DNA of 55,966 nucleotides from Natrinema salsiterrestre. Its GTDB lineage: Archaea; Halobacteriota; Halobacteria; Halobacteriales; Natrialbaceae. Positions 16,378-23,440 of the stretch are shown here, piece after piece (position 1 is the first letter of the stretch; every line of letters starts with the position of its first letter). Below the pieces are notes generated by a model. The model made no database searches. It was given only the letters and a program-made list of their open reading frames with translations, and was not told the origin of the DNA. The translations under genes were made by a program, and so were the position numbers. Location: the NCBI RefSeq assembly GCF_029502005.1, contig NZ_JAMQOT010000015.1, positions 1 to 55,966 of the forward strand. The letters run 5' to 3'.

Positions 16378-16979
16378 CAGTCGCCGCCCTCCTCGAGGTT
16401 GGACTCCGCTGCAGTCGCGATCGCGTCGGACACGTGGCCCGGGATCGAGAGCTCCGTCGTCTGGTTGACATCGGCGTCGACCTCTGCCTCGAGTTTATCC
16501 GCCGGCTTCTCGATCACGCCGAAGTCCGCCGCCCACTGCCGGGCCTCGCGGAGGAACCGATCGTCACCGGTCCGGAGGTACTTCGCGTACGCCTCCTTGA
16601 CGACGTCCGCTGCGAAGTCGTCGCCGTGCTCCTCGAGGTCGAGCGCCTCGATAGCATCAGCCTCGTTCTCGGTCAGCCCCTCCTGCATGAAGTCTTGGAA
16701 CTCTGAGTAGCTACCGTGCTCGTGGTTGGGGTTGGACTCGCCCCACTGCTCGCCGGTCACCGGATGTTTGCTGCAGGGCCCGACCTGTCTGTCTTCACCC
16801 CAGCCCGCTGCCTGCAGACAGTACTCGTAGTCGTCGCGCTCGCGGCCGTGATCGGTCGGTGTCGTCCGGTCCGACTTCTTGGCCGCGCAGATACGATGGC
16901 CTCGTTCGGGATGAATCGGGTGCCCCTGCTCATCTCGAGGAGGCTCGCTCGAGATCTCGTACTCTTCGTCGTCTGTCAT
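16377..16979 (-). CDS. terS: Terminase small subunit (TerS) candidate
   Basis: A 200-residue protein directly before TerL. It has Cys/His residues in the N-terminal third (RICAAKKSDR, YCLQAAGWG, GPCSKHPVTG) that may bind zinc, as in several haloviral TerS proteins. The helical remainder (FQDFMQEGLTENEADAIEALD; DFAADVVKEAYAKYLRTGDDRFLREA; ARQWAADFGVI) resembles the DNA-binding and oligomer part of TerS. It should recognise the packaging site. Named on order and pattern. Confidence 0.75.
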   Translation of the reverse strand: MTDDEEYEISSEPPRDEQGHPIHPERGHRICAAKKSDRTTPTDHGRERDDYEYCLQAAGWGEDRQVGPCSKHPVTGEQWGESNPNHEHGSYSEFQDFMQEGLTENEADAIEALDLEEHGDDFAADVVKEAYAKYLRTGDDRFLREARQWAADFGVIEKPADKLEAEVDADVNQTTELSIPGHVSDAIATAAESNLEEGGD

Positions 16980-17015
16980 TGGTGGATCGTTGCGGTGTCG
17001 GGTGTCAGTAGTGGC

Positions 17016-17300
17016 TCAGCGCGGCGGACCGCTTCGGCTGAGACCGTTTGGTCCTCGTCGAGAGAGGCCAGCTGGTGTCTTCGGTGAGTCGACGTCGTCG
17101 GGCCGATCGTGCTCTCCCTCGAGGTGGCACTTCTTGCAGCGCTTCCGGAGGTTTGCCGGGTGGCCGTTCTGCTTGTTTTCGTCACGATGGTGGACGTCGA
17201 CGCGATCGGCGGTATCGAACGAGCGGCCACAACCCGGACAGCGTCGACCGCCGCGTTCGTCGTGTGTGCGTTCTCTATGTCGGTCCCTCGAGTCGGTCAT
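17016..17300 (-). CDS. HNH endonuclease next to terminase
   Basis: A 94-residue protein with the full HNH pattern: CPGC near the N-terminus, VHHRDENKQNG (metal and catalytic His), Asn in PANLRKR and CKKCH. Small HNH proteins beside TerS/TerL act with terminase in cos-type packaging in HK97-like phages. I place the start at 17300, where ATGA overlaps the upstream stop; a start 30 bp earlier would run into the upstream gene. The arrangement suggests specific-site (cos) cleavage, which is inferred. Confidence 0.85.
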   Translation of the reverse strand: MTDSRDRHRERTHDERGGRRCPGCGRSFDTADRVDVHHRDENKQNGHPANLRKRCKKCHLEGEHDRPDDVDSPKTPAGLSRRGPNGLSRSGPPR

Positions 17301-17500
17301 GGGAAGTCGATCAGGAGCCGCCGCGTACACTCCGGACAGAGGGTGATCAGGTCACCGGCGTCGTACTCGTGCTCAGCGAGTTGTCCGCCGATCTTCGAGG
17401 ACTGGATCCACTGCTCGTTGAACTCGGCAGTAAGCGCTGGACGGCTTTGATAGATCGTATCTGGGTCGCAGAAGCCGTCACACTCGTAGTGGTAGGTCAT
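17297..17500 (-). CDS. Zinc-binding small protein
   Basis: A 67-residue protein with C7/C11 near the N-terminus (YECDGFCDPD) and CPEC near the C-terminus (TLCPECTRRLLIDFP). Together these likely form one zinc knuckle. It is translationally coupled to the HNH gene. The upstream in-frame codons were discarded because the ATG at 17500 gives a clean start 7 nt after the previous stop. Confidence 0.7.
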   Translation of the reverse strand: MTYHYECDGFCDPDTIYQSRPALTAEFNEQWIQSSKIGGQLAEHEYDAGDLITLCPECTRRLLIDFP

Positions 17501-17507
17501 GAAAAAG

Positions 17508-17642
17508 TCACCGCCAGTACTGGAGCTGCAGAGGCGGACGGGATCGGATCCAGCCACCCGGTGTCCCGTCGTAGAGCATGAACCAGCCGTCGAACTCGAA
17601 CACGACAACGTCCTCTCCGCGCTCGAGAGCGTCGTCGGACAT
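17508..17642 (-). CDS. 44-residue microprotein
   Basis: ATG at 17642, TGA at 17508. The sequence is strand-rich and aromatic (DVVVFEFDGWFMLYDGTPGG; ends QLQYWR), suggesting a small folded beta unit. It is 3 bp from the upstream gene and 7 bp from the next, matching operon spacing. Confidence 0.55.
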   Translation of the reverse strand: MSDDALERGEDVVVFEFDGWFMLYDGTPGGWIRSRPPLQLQYWR

Positions 17643-17645
17643 GGC

Positions 17646-17852
17646 TCAGTCACTCTCGTCACCATTCGCTTCGGAGGGATCGACGTCGTCGCCCTCCTGG
17701 ACGGACTCTGCGTAGGCCGGGCTGATGCCAGCCTTCCGGTAGAGAACTGCGAGTCCGAGTTTCGCGAGGTCAGCGCCCGGCAGAAGTGCTAACGTAATCG
17801 CTGCGCCAGTTATCAGTGCGAGTTGAACGAGCGTGAGTGTCAGTTCTGCCAT
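17646..17852 (-). CDS. 68-residue single-pass membrane protein
   Basis: The N-terminal hydrophobic segment (about 4-30; LTLVQLALITGAAITLALLPG) is followed by a short basic turn (YRKAG) and an acidic tail. I start it at the ATG at 17852. It belongs to the small cluster before terminase and may act in lysis, egress or virion-membrane contact; the sequence does not decide. Confidence 0.65.
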   Translation of the reverse strand: MAELTLTLVQLALITGAAITLALLPGADLAKLGLAVLYRKAGISPAYAESVQEGDDVDPSEANGDESD

Positions 17853-17859
17853 GTTGGAA

Positions 17860-17997
17860 TCACTCCTTCGGGTAGTGTCGGTAGGCCTCGGCGTCCAGGG
17901 CCTCGAGTTGCAGGACGGTCGCAGCAACCAGCGCGCAGCGCCGATGCCACTGGATCTCTCCATCCTCATGGTCCTCGCAGCGAGGGCAGTAAGACAT
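17860..17997 (-). CDS. 45-residue Cys-rich microprotein
   Basis: Opens MSYCPRCEDHEDGEIQ and has HRRCALVAATVLQLEAL next. C4, C7, a His and C21 may bind zinc, followed by a helix. It starts at ATG 17997, overlapping the stop of the upstream gene by one base. Unknown role. Confidence 0.6.
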   Translation of the reverse strand: MSYCPRCEDHEDGEIQWHRRCALVAATVLQLEALDAEAYRHYPKE

Positions 17998-18173
17998 CAG
18001 TCGGTCACCTGGAAGGACGTCGTCGCCGGGAAGTCGTCGTTACCTCGTCCCGCTGCGGGCCCGACGGCGTCGACGCACGATCGGCACGCGTCCTCGCCGC
18101 GGTACTCCGCCGGCGCCGCGAACATCCCGCGGCCAGCGCAGTCGTCGACGAGCTCGAGCGAGCAGGTCCACAT
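17997..18173 (-). CDS. 58-residue Cys-containing protein
   Basis: ATG at 18173 to TGA at 17997. Four cysteines in pairs (WTCSLELVDDC; EDACRSC) suggest a zinc or disulfide knot. It lies 2 bp after the membrane protein gene and joins the next gene by a TGATG overlap. No family recognised. Confidence 0.6.
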   Translation of the reverse strand: MWTCSLELVDDCAGRGMFAAPAEYRGEDACRSCVDAVGPAAGRGNDDFPATTSFQVTD

Positions 18174-18175
18174 GG

Positions 18176-18475
18176 TCAGGCAGCCACCTCGCAGGTGGGG
18201 GTGTTCTGATCGAGACCGTACCAGACAGCGATTCCAAGGGCAGCGAACAGGCCGTTGGCGATCAGGCCCAGGAGGACGACCATGGCCGGCCTCCCAGCGA
18301 GCACCAGTGCCGACGAGGCCATCAGTAGGGCGACGCCGATCAGGAACAAGCTGCTCACCAGCGCGGGGTGGACGTGATCACGCCGCCAGAACTGAAAGTA
18401 GAGTGCGGCAGACATCCAGATCACGCCGGCGAACGCGCCGATCGTATCCACGAGTTGGGTATCAATCATCCCCAT
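18176..18475 (-). CDS. Multi-span membrane protein
   Basis: A 99-residue protein with three hydrophobic stretches (about 10-28, 38-58, 62-85) and an RRDHVHP turn. It overlaps the preceding membrane gene by 14 bp. Two consecutive small membrane proteins at the start of a late operon are where holins or egress factors would be expected. No endolysin is nearby, so this is a candidate only. Confidence 0.7.
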   Translation of the reverse strand: MGMIDTQLVDTIGAFAGVIWMSAALYFQFWRRDHVHPALVSSLFLIGVALLMASSALVLAGRPAMVVLLGLIANGLFAALGIAVWYGLDQNTPTCEVAA

Positions 18476-18710
18476 CGCCCCCGTTACTGCCCTCGTTTTG
18501 CTGGCTGGTTCCGGTTCGACCGATCGTGACCGGCAGCTGATCCAGGGCGATGTCGACGCCGAGGAGTGCTGAAATCAGGCTGACCAGCAGGGCCTTGTTC
18601 TGGAGTGTGAGCGTTATCTCGGGATGGATCGTGTCGGCTACCATCAGGGACAGCAGCGTGAGAACTGCTGCGAAGCCTGCCAGTGGCCGGATGCGTCTCT
18701 TGAGCGTCAT
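18462..18710 (-). CDS. Two-span membrane protein, holin-like
   Basis: An 82-residue protein with a basic start (MTLKRRIRP), a hydrophobic span (about 9-27), a second span (about 39-55; ALLVSLISALLGVDIAL) and a polar, Gly/Asp-rich C-terminus (TGTSQQNEGSNGGDGDD). Size and layout are those of class II holins, but archaeal holins are poorly known. Expressed late, ahead of packaging genes. Confidence 0.7.
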   Translation of the reverse strand: MTLKRRIRPLAGFAAVLTLLSLMVADTIHPEITLTLQNKALLVSLISALLGVDIALDQLPVTIGRTGTSQQNEGSNGGDGDD

Positions 18711-18786
18711 TCATGGGTCTGGTGGTGTTTCGAGAGAAAGTCCGAGGTCCGCCGCCGCGAGTTCGAGCCGCCAAGGATTGTGAAAA

Positions 18787-19383
18787 TCAGGCCGCGCGCG
18801 GATATTCGTCGGACGCGTGGACGCGGCGGTGTTCCGCGTTCGTGACGAGTTGTAGGTTCTCTGGGCGATTATCCCACTTGAATCCATTTCGGTGATGGAC
18901 GTGTTTGTCTGCAACGGCATCGAAGCCCCATTCCGCGACAGCGACGAGGCGGTGTACTCGGATCGTGTCCGTTCCGACCTGTTCGCCGTCTGCGTAGTTG
19001 TGGGATGTCGCGCGGTAGTAGCCGCGATGATGGTCAAAAGAGGGGTGGCCCGTCGCTGTTGCGACCCCTTGGCTATGGGGCTTGATTCCGTGTTCGTGGA
19101 CCCAGTGTAGTACTGCGCCCTTTGAGCAGCCGAGGGCGTCTGCGATTTGAGGTGCCGTGAGCCCCTCTTCCGTGTATTTCTCTCGGAGCCACTCCTCGTC
19201 CGCCAAGTTTGGGTACTCGAGGCGAGCCTCCGCTTGGCTCCTGGTATCGATATCGAGCTTATCGAACCAGTCCCGTACGGTACGTCCAGCACACCCGAGT
19301 TCTTTGCCGATCTCGTCGGTCGACAGGCCCTCGTCGTAATAGAGTTCGCGGAGAGTCTCCTCGTCGTGCCACGGCTTCCCCAT
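18787..19383 (-). CDS. HTH-HTH-HNH homing-type endonuclease
   Basis: A 198-residue protein with two N-terminal helix-turn-helix repeats (LSTDEIGKELGCAGRTVRDWF about 20-40; LTAPQIADALGCSKGAVLHW about 75-95) and a C-terminal HNH_3-type nuclease (VHRLVAVAEWGFDAV; KHVHHRNGFKWDNRPENLQLV). This is the form of free-standing homing endonucleases that spread by cutting genomes lacking them. It is set in the late operon, 16 bp after the previous gene and 76 bp before the next, looser than its neighbours, which fits later insertion. Confidence 0.85.
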   Translation of the reverse strand: MGKPWHDEETLRELYYDEGLSTDEIGKELGCAGRTVRDWFDKLDIDTRSQAEARLEYPNLADEEWLREKYTEEGLTAPQIADALGCSKGAVLHWVHEHGIKPHSQGVATATGHPSFDHHRGYYRATSHNYADGEQVGTDTIRVHRLVAVAEWGFDAVADKHVHHRNGFKWDNRPENLQLVTNAEHRRVHASDEYPRAA

Positions 19384-19399
19384 TGTACCTCTAATCCAC

Positions 19400-19975
19400 T
19401 CATTCCAGATCCTCAGTAGTTTCGATTCCGAGGTCCTGAGCGGCCAACTCGACTCCTTTTTCGATATCCATGTCTACACCTCGGTAGTGCTTTTCAGCCA
19501 GATCTGGTCTCCACGAATTATATTCCAGATGAGCGGTGACGATCGTGCCATCGCCGGGTGCTGGGAACAGAGTCACGTGGACCTGCCGTCGACGAAGCCA
19601 CTCCGGTGCGCCGGGGAACGGCTTCGATCCCCGGTGACGGGCGTAGGAGGCGACCTCCGTGTTACCGTTCCAGTCCGTTTTCAGTCCGGCGAGTGGTTCG
19701 ACGACGTACCCTGCGGCCTCGAGGTCCTCGATGACGGCCTCTGGTTCGGCATCGAGCGTTGCGACGTGTTCGTCTTCGTCGACGTGGTAGGTCGCGTAGA
19801 AGGACTCTCCGAGCGAGCGCTTCGCGACGGTGTGTGCCAGTGGGATGAACACGCGCCGCAGCGGCTGCCACGGGACCTCCTTGAACTGCGGTCCGTAGTA
19901 GAGTCGGGCGATGCCTGCCCCGCCGATCGCGACGCCGGCGATCTCGTAGATGTGGTTCGTGAGTGGTTCGAGCAT
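19400..19975 (-). CDS. Membrane-anchored protein, first gene of late operon
   Basis: A 191-residue protein. The N-terminus (about 8-25; IYEIAGVAIGGAGIARLYYG) is a likely membrane or membrane-associating segment. A soluble alpha/beta domain follows with VFIPLAHTVAKRSLGESFYATYHVD and VIVTAHLEYNSWRPD-type strands. I start at the ATG at 19975, about 40 bp after a TATA box, rather than 69 codons upstream. No family recognised; as leader of the late transcript it may act early in assembly. Confidence 0.7.
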   Translation of the reverse strand: MLEPLTNHIYEIAGVAIGGAGIARLYYGPQFKEVPWQPLRRVFIPLAHTVAKRSLGESFYATYHVDEDEHVATLDAEPEAVIEDLEAAGYVVEPLAGLKTDWNGNTEVASYARHRGSKPFPGAPEWLRRRQVHVTLFPAPGDGTIVTAHLEYNSWRPDLAEKHYRGVDMDIEKGVELAAQDLGIETTEDLE

Positions 19976-20011
19976 TCTGGGTATGTGAAACTGCGGTCGG
20001 CCTCTCGTGTA

Positions 20012-20019
20012 CGATAAAG
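20012..20019 (-). promoter_or_regulatory. TATA box of the late operon
   Basis: CTTTATCG on the minus strand lies 37-44 nt before the ATG at 19975, giving a transcription start near 19987 and a leader of about a dozen bases. No other A/T-rich element lies near this gene. Confidence 0.5.
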
Positions 20020-20464
20020 TAGACGCCGCCCCGATGGGGCGACTCAAGATGGTGTCGGACTGGCTAATGGGGTTGGTTCGCGGCCGCAGGTCGCTCGAGA
20101 CGATCGCTCGCTTTCGCGAGGGGCCTCGATCGAGCCGGTCGGATCCTCGGTTGTCCCAAGGGCACCGCCGGCAGTCCCTCACCGCGGGCTCGCCCTGCTC
20201 GTGGCGCTACAGTCTGTTCGTGGACGTCGTCGTGGTCGCTGAAGTGAACGGAACGATAACCACCGAATCCGCGATCGAAGAGATGCAATCTCGCGACGAT
20301 CAGTGTACTGTCTCTGCCAGCCCTTGAGCAGTGACGAGAGCCTATCTGGGCATGTCTCAGCCCGTCGCGTGACCTCAGTCGACGGGCCTCGAGCGCTAGG
20401 CGAGGCCGACCGCAACCACGGTCTCCGGCAGTCGTGACGCTGCCGGACGTTGACGTCATCGGAT

Positions 20465-20528
20465 GACCCTCGAGGGAGTCGAACCCTGGCCAGCCGCTAC
20501 TGCGGCCAGCCCACCAAGGCGTCGGGTC
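20465..20528 (-). ncRNA. tRNA-like remnant
   Basis: On the minus strand GACCC and GGGTC ends can pair, a T-arm-like GGG-TTCGACT-CCC follows a D-arm-like segment (GCC-TTGGTG-GGC), and the middle forms a GCCGC-AGTA-GCGGC hairpin. At 64 nt it is short, acceptor pairs 6 and 7 mismatch, and the central hairpin has a four-base loop, so it is not a functional tRNA. It may be a decayed tRNA, the trace of an attachment site, or a regulatory fold. Confidence 0.35.
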
Positions 20529-20554
20529 GACAGGGAAAGGTGGGGAGAGGTGTG

Positions 20555-20620
20555 TCAGTCGGAGAGGTTCCTCGAGCGTGCCTCTCGAGGCCAGAGATGG
20601 TCCGAGGCAGCGGCCGTCAT
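20555..20620 (-). CDS. Possible 21-residue peptide
   Basis: ATG at 20620 overlaps the stop of the DUF4258-like gene (ATGA), the usual junction in this operon, and opens 21 codons (MTAAASDHLWPREARSRNLS). Support is only the junction type. Confidence 0.25.
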   Translation of the reverse strand: MTAAASDHLWPREARSRNLSD

Positions 20621-20985
20621 CGGGGGTTGTTGCGAGGATCCGTCGCGATGAACTCGCGGATGTCTGCGATCTGCTGGGTGGACCAGCGGCCCGATCGTCG
20701 AGCAGCTGTGGTGTTGATCGAGATCGGATAACCCGTGATCACTTCGCGGTCGCCGACGTCGACGACGAGACGGTACGTCACCCCGCCGAACGTCTCGCGA
20801 AGCCAGACCGTTCCTGGATCTGCTTCGGTGACGCTTCCTGCCTCGATGCAGCGTCGGACGATCTCGTCGTCCAGGTGCCGCGGCGGGCGATCGTCTTCGT
20901 ACCGGTCGTTGAACCGCTCGGGGAAGTGCAACGACGGTCGGTACGCCGACGGCTCTCGAGGCGGGGACTGAGCGTCGGTAGACAT
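20617..20985 (-). CDS. DUF4258-like protein (RelE/BrnT-like fold)
   Basis: A 122-residue protein whose core (about 20-88; FPERFNDRYEDDRP, LDDEIVRRCIEAGSV, YRLVVDVGDREVITGYPI) follows the HxERxxxR...I...G...VVxV...VITxYPI pattern of DUF4258. That family is related to RelE/BrnT nucleases. No antitoxin partner is evident. It is the last substantial gene of the middle operon, 8 bp after the zinc protein gene. An RNA-targeting role is possible but not shown. Confidence 0.6.
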   Translation of the reverse strand: MSTDAQSPPREPSAYRPSLHFPERFNDRYEDDRPPRHLDDEIVRRCIEAGSVTEADPGTVWLRETFGGVTYRLVVDVGDREVITGYPISINTTAARRSGRWSTQQIADIREFIATDPRNNPR

Positions 20986-20993
20986 AGTGCGAG

Positions 20994-21563
20994 TTAGTCG
21001 CTGACTGCGACCGGCGTCGACGAGCGACCGGCATCGGTTGCTGGCCGATCCCGATCAAGGGCGCGGGCGAACGCGATCCCGAGGACCTCCGTCTCGTTGC
21101 CCTGGGCATCACGCCGGCTCTTCAGCTGGCGAACCTGCCGACCGAAGGTCTTCCCGTCGATATCGTGATCCGTGTGGCGTTTGACGTACCGGAAGATGTT
21201 CTTCGCGAGCGGTTTGAGCTCCTCGAGGGACTTGTTTCGGTGGTTCCCGTTACAGTCGGTCCCGCAGTTCAGACAGTAACAGGTCCCGAACCGCCGGTTC
21301 GCGTCCCACGTCGTGTGTTCCTGGGATCCGTTCTCGGTGCGCTCGTACCACTCAAAGAGCGTCAGGGTGACTGGCTTTCCATGTTCGAGACACTTCTCGT
21401 CGGGCGTTTCGAGCATCTTCTCCTTCGCCGGCCCGATCGAGCGCACCTGGGCGAAACACGAGTTGCAGATCTCACTCGACGTCCAGATCTCCTCCTCGAA
21501 GAGCTCGTAGTTGCGCTTGTCCGATGGACGTGTCTCGAACGGGATATCTCGAAACTGTTTCAT
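20994..21563 (-). CDS. Cys-rich (double zinc) protein
   Basis: A 189-residue protein with CNSC (about 33-36), CLEHGKPV, and CYCLNCGTDCNG (about 94-105), suggesting two zinc sites. A basic helix (KNIFRYVKRHTDHDIDGKTF) and RQVRQLKSRRDA follow, suggesting nucleic-acid binding. It has its own regulated promoter region with palindromes upstream. No named family recognised. Confidence 0.75.
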   Translation of the reverse strand: MKQFRDIPFETRPSDKRNYELFEEEIWTSSEICNSCFAQVRSIGPAKEKMLETPDEKCLEHGKPVTLTLFEWYERTENGSQEHTTWDANRRFGTCYCLNCGTDCNGNHRNKSLEELKPLAKNIFRYVKRHTDHDIDGKTFGRQVRQLKSRRDAQGNETEVLGIAFARALDRDRPATDAGRSSTPVAVSD

Positions 21564-21674
21564 GGGTGGTGAGAACGGCGGATCCGGGGCTGCTGGACAA
21601 AGACGGCCGGCGATCCGAGCCGGCGGCCTGTTCGGCGAGCCCCAGAGGTATCTGACTTACTACCAGATATGGTA

Positions 21675-21689
21675 CTTATCTTAGATAAG
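21675..21689. promoter_or_regulatory. Palindrome CTTATCT-T-AGATAAG (operator/TATA)
   Basis: A 7-bp perfect inverted repeat with one central base lies 112-126 bp before the ATG at 21563. Its A/T-rich half can serve as TATA for the minus-strand zinc gene. With the GACCTA palindrome beside it, it is a likely repressor site. Confidence 0.5.
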
Positions 21690-21701
21690 GAGTCGTATAG
21701 C

Positions 21702-21714
21702 GACCTAATAGGTC
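21702..21714. promoter_or_regulatory. Palindrome GACCTA-A-TAGGTC
   Basis: A 6-bp perfect inverted repeat just upstream of the CTTATCT palindrome, touching the stop codon of the winged-helix gene. It could be the operator of that regulator or the base of a terminator hairpin. Confidence 0.4.
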
Positions 21715-21952
21715 ACTTGTCAAGCCTGTATATCTTCTTCCGGGCGTCAGGCATGTAGGTCGTCGACTCGACTACGCCGGCGTCCTCGAGGTGGCCGAGT
21801 GCTTCTCGGACGCTTCGCTTTGGGAGGAGGGACCGCTCTGCGATCGCAGCCTGATCGAGGGCGTCGTCGGCGTGATCGAGGACCTTATAGACGAGTTTCT
21901 GGGTTGGGGTGCCCTCGCGGACAGCGACCGGCGTGTCGGTGTCACTCGGCAT
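21713..21952 (-). CDS. Winged-helix transcription regulator
   Basis: A 79-residue protein almost entirely a winged HTH (TPTQKLVYKVLDHADDALDQ; IAERSLLPKRSVREALGHLEDAGVVE; wing with KKIYRLD), of MarR/ArsR-like form. The ATG at 21952 was chosen over a longer frame because the domain starts there. It lies directly before two palindromes that precede the next gene, so it may control that promoter. Confidence 0.8.
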   Translation of the reverse strand: MPSDTDTPVAVREGTPTQKLVYKVLDHADDALDQAAIAERSLLPKRSVREALGHLEDAGVVESTTYMPDARKKIYRLDK

Positions 21953-22124
21953 CGTCGACACCCCGTTGTCGATCTGTTTCCGTTTCCGCAGAACGCTCGA
22001 GTTTCCAGCACCGGGCGCATTCGTCCATGCCTGTGAGCGGCGAATCCTCCCATTCGTGACCTTTGAGCCAGCAGACAAGATTGCTGAACGGTCCGAGTGG
22101 GCGTTCTGTAACGTCGTTCGACAT
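21942..22124 (-). CDS. Small zinc-ribbon protein
   Basis: A 60-residue protein with CWLKGHEWED and CARCWKLE, giving a C...H...CxxC zinc site. Short proteins of this shape are common in haloarchaeal viruses. The ATG at 22124 overlaps the preceding stop (TGATG), and its end overlaps the regulator start by 11 bp. Confidence 0.7.
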   Translation of the reverse strand: MSNDVTERPLGPFSNLVCWLKGHEWEDSPLTGMDECARCWKLERSAETETDRQRGVDDAE

Positions 22125-22486
22125 CAAGCATCCCCTCCGTCGCGGAGCTCCTGCCGGCGAGCGTTGATCTGCCCCACCAGATCCGAATCCGGTTCCTCTG
22201 CGTGCTCGAGGTAGCTCTCGAGGAACGCTAAGAGCGCCTCAGCGTCTGTCGTTGGGTCGAGATGAGTGGGGTCGTCCGGCGGTCGGAGTAGGCCGTCGCC
22301 GAGCTCGTCGTGGATCGCTGCATGAGCCTCCTCGAGCGAGCTGCCGCCGCGAGCGAGGGATCCGATGACTTCCCCCCGGGTTGCGTAGTGCCGGTCGTTA
22401 TGGCGAGTGTAGTGCTCGGCTGCTCGAACGGGACACTCTGTGACCTTCGGCGTGTCTGTCGAGACGTCTCCGGCCGTCTTACTCAT
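22124..22486 (-). CDS. 120-residue helical protein
   Basis: From MSKTAGDVSTD, with ATRGEVIGSLARGGSSLEEAHAAIHDEL and a C-terminal pair of helices (ALLAFLESYLEHAEEPDSDLVGQINARRQEL). The middle resembles a short HTH-like unit but not a named family. The ATG at 22486 overlaps the membrane gene stop. Confidence 0.65.
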   Translation of the reverse strand: MSKTAGDVSTDTPKVTECPVRAAEHYTRHNDRHYATRGEVIGSLARGGSSLEEAHAAIHDELGDGLLRPPDDPTHLDPTTDAEALLAFLESYLEHAEEPDSDLVGQINARRQELRDGGDA

Positions 22487-22655
22487 CGGTCTCACCTCGG
22501 TCAGAGACAATCGCGAGCATGAGTGTGCAAATACCTATTCCGGCTGCTGTACCCGCTCCATAGGCCATCCAAATGAGGTGTGAGTCAGAAGCCCACCAGA
22601 GGAACACGAGGCTCCCCAAGATAGTAGTCAACGCGAAGCGCTGAACGCTACTCAT
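22479..22655 (-). CDS. 58-residue two-span membrane protein
   Basis: Hydrophobic segments at about 8-22 (LTTILGSLVFLWWAS) and 28-47 (AYGAGTAAGIGICTLMLAIV), short polar ends. Start at ATG 22655, overlapping the upstream stop. Expected in the host membrane; role unknown. Confidence 0.65.
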   Translation of the reverse strand: MSSVQRFALTTILGSLVFLWWASDSHLIWMAYGAGTAAGIGICTLMLAIVSDRGETDE

Positions 22656-23181
22656 TGTAACCACCGTCCGAAAGAGACTGGTACCAGATGGGGTCGTAGC
22701 GCCGGTTCGGATGTTCGGTCGTGTGGTGATCGACGATCGCGTCCTCCAGGACGTCGTCGCCGCAGTGGACGCACTCGACGGTCCCGGGTTCGTCCTCGAG
22801 ATCATCGGCCAGTCCCGTGCCGTCCTCGCGATGGATGGTCCGAGACGGAGGCGTGATCTCCTCGAGGTCGCGGTTCAACACGGCAGCAACGCGCTGGCGG
22901 ACGCGCAACGGGAGATCGACGAAGTCGACGGCGTCACGCCAGCGCTCACCGTCGCGCCAGTAGTTGCCCTTGTTCGTGTGTTTGATGGCGTAGCCAGCGA
23001 TGATCCCCTCGTTCTCGAGGCGGTCCGTGCAGTGGACGGTCCACTTCTCGTCTGTCTGGTAGCCCTGGTCGTGCAGCTGGACGTCGAGAGTGATGTCCTT
23101 TGCCGACGTGTCTTCTCGCCACGCCGGTGGATCGTCCGGTTCCTCATCCCAGTGAGAGGTATCTGGCTCATACTTAGGCAT
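22648..23181 (-). CDS. Zinc-containing protein, 177 residues
   Basis: Starts MPKYEPDTSHW at ATG 23181. A beta-rich first half (ITLDVQLHDQGYQTDEKWTV) leads to VRQRVAAVLNRDLEEI and a C-terminal C2H2-like finger (VECVHCGDDVLEDAIVDHH...H). A DNA- or protein-binding role is likely. The start overlaps the end of the upstream membrane protein gene. Confidence 0.7.
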   Translation of the reverse strand: MPKYEPDTSHWDEEPDDPPAWREDTSAKDITLDVQLHDQGYQTDEKWTVHCTDRLENEGIIAGYAIKHTNKGNYWRDGERWRDAVDFVDLPLRVRQRVAAVLNRDLEEITPPSRTIHREDGTGLADDLEDEPGTVECVHCGDDVLEDAIVDHHTTEHPNRRYDPIWYQSLSDGGYNE

Positions 23182-23440
23182 CGGACTCACCTCCGACGTC
23201 GACGACATCGAGGTCGTACTCCTCTTCGAGGATCTCCTGCCCGCGCGCCTTGATCTGTTCGTCTGTTTCGTCGTCGACGACCTCCTTGGTCGCTCGAAGG
23301 AACGCGTGCTGGCCGATCGTCTCGACCAAAAGCGTCTCCGTGACCTTCGACCGAGTCTCGAATCGGAATATGAAGAGCATCGTCGTCACGGCCGCGCCGA
23401 CAGCAACGCCGCCAGCGTAGAGAGCGATCGATTCGATCAT
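23174..23440 (-). CDS. Single-span membrane protein
   Basis: An 88-residue protein with one N-terminal hydrophobic helix (about 4-26; SIALYAGGVAVGAAVTTMLFIF), a basic stop (RFETRSK) and a charged cytoplasmic tail with EEEYDLDVVDVGG. The start overlaps the stop of the 1044-residue gene by 4 bp, so the two are coupled. Confidence 0.65.
   Translation of the reverse strand: MIESIALYAGGVAVGAAVTTMLFIFRFETRSKVTETLLVETIGQHAFLRATKEVVDDETDEQIKARGQEILEEEYDLDVVDVGGESDA

Larger units (their letters stand above)
19976..20616. other. 641-bp gap between middle and late operons
   Basis: No convincing long gene on either strand; the frames present have shuffled Arg/Ser/Pro composition. It holds the late promoter (20012-20019), a tRNA-like element (20465-20528) and a possible 21-codon frame at its edge. 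Several short inverted repeats occur, such as GCTCGCTTTCGCGAG near 20105. It is a candidate for regulatory RNA, packaging site or origin. Confidence 0.5.

Noticed and set aside
20007-20459. Frames of about 80-130 codons on both strands in the middle-late gap
   Set aside because: Arg/Ser/Pro-rich, no TATA or junction signals, no motifs. Treated as noncoding.
20465-20528. Functional tRNA gene
   Set aside because: Too short at 64 nt, mismatched acceptor end and a central hairpin with a four-base loop instead of an anticodon arm. Kept only as a tRNA-like remnant.
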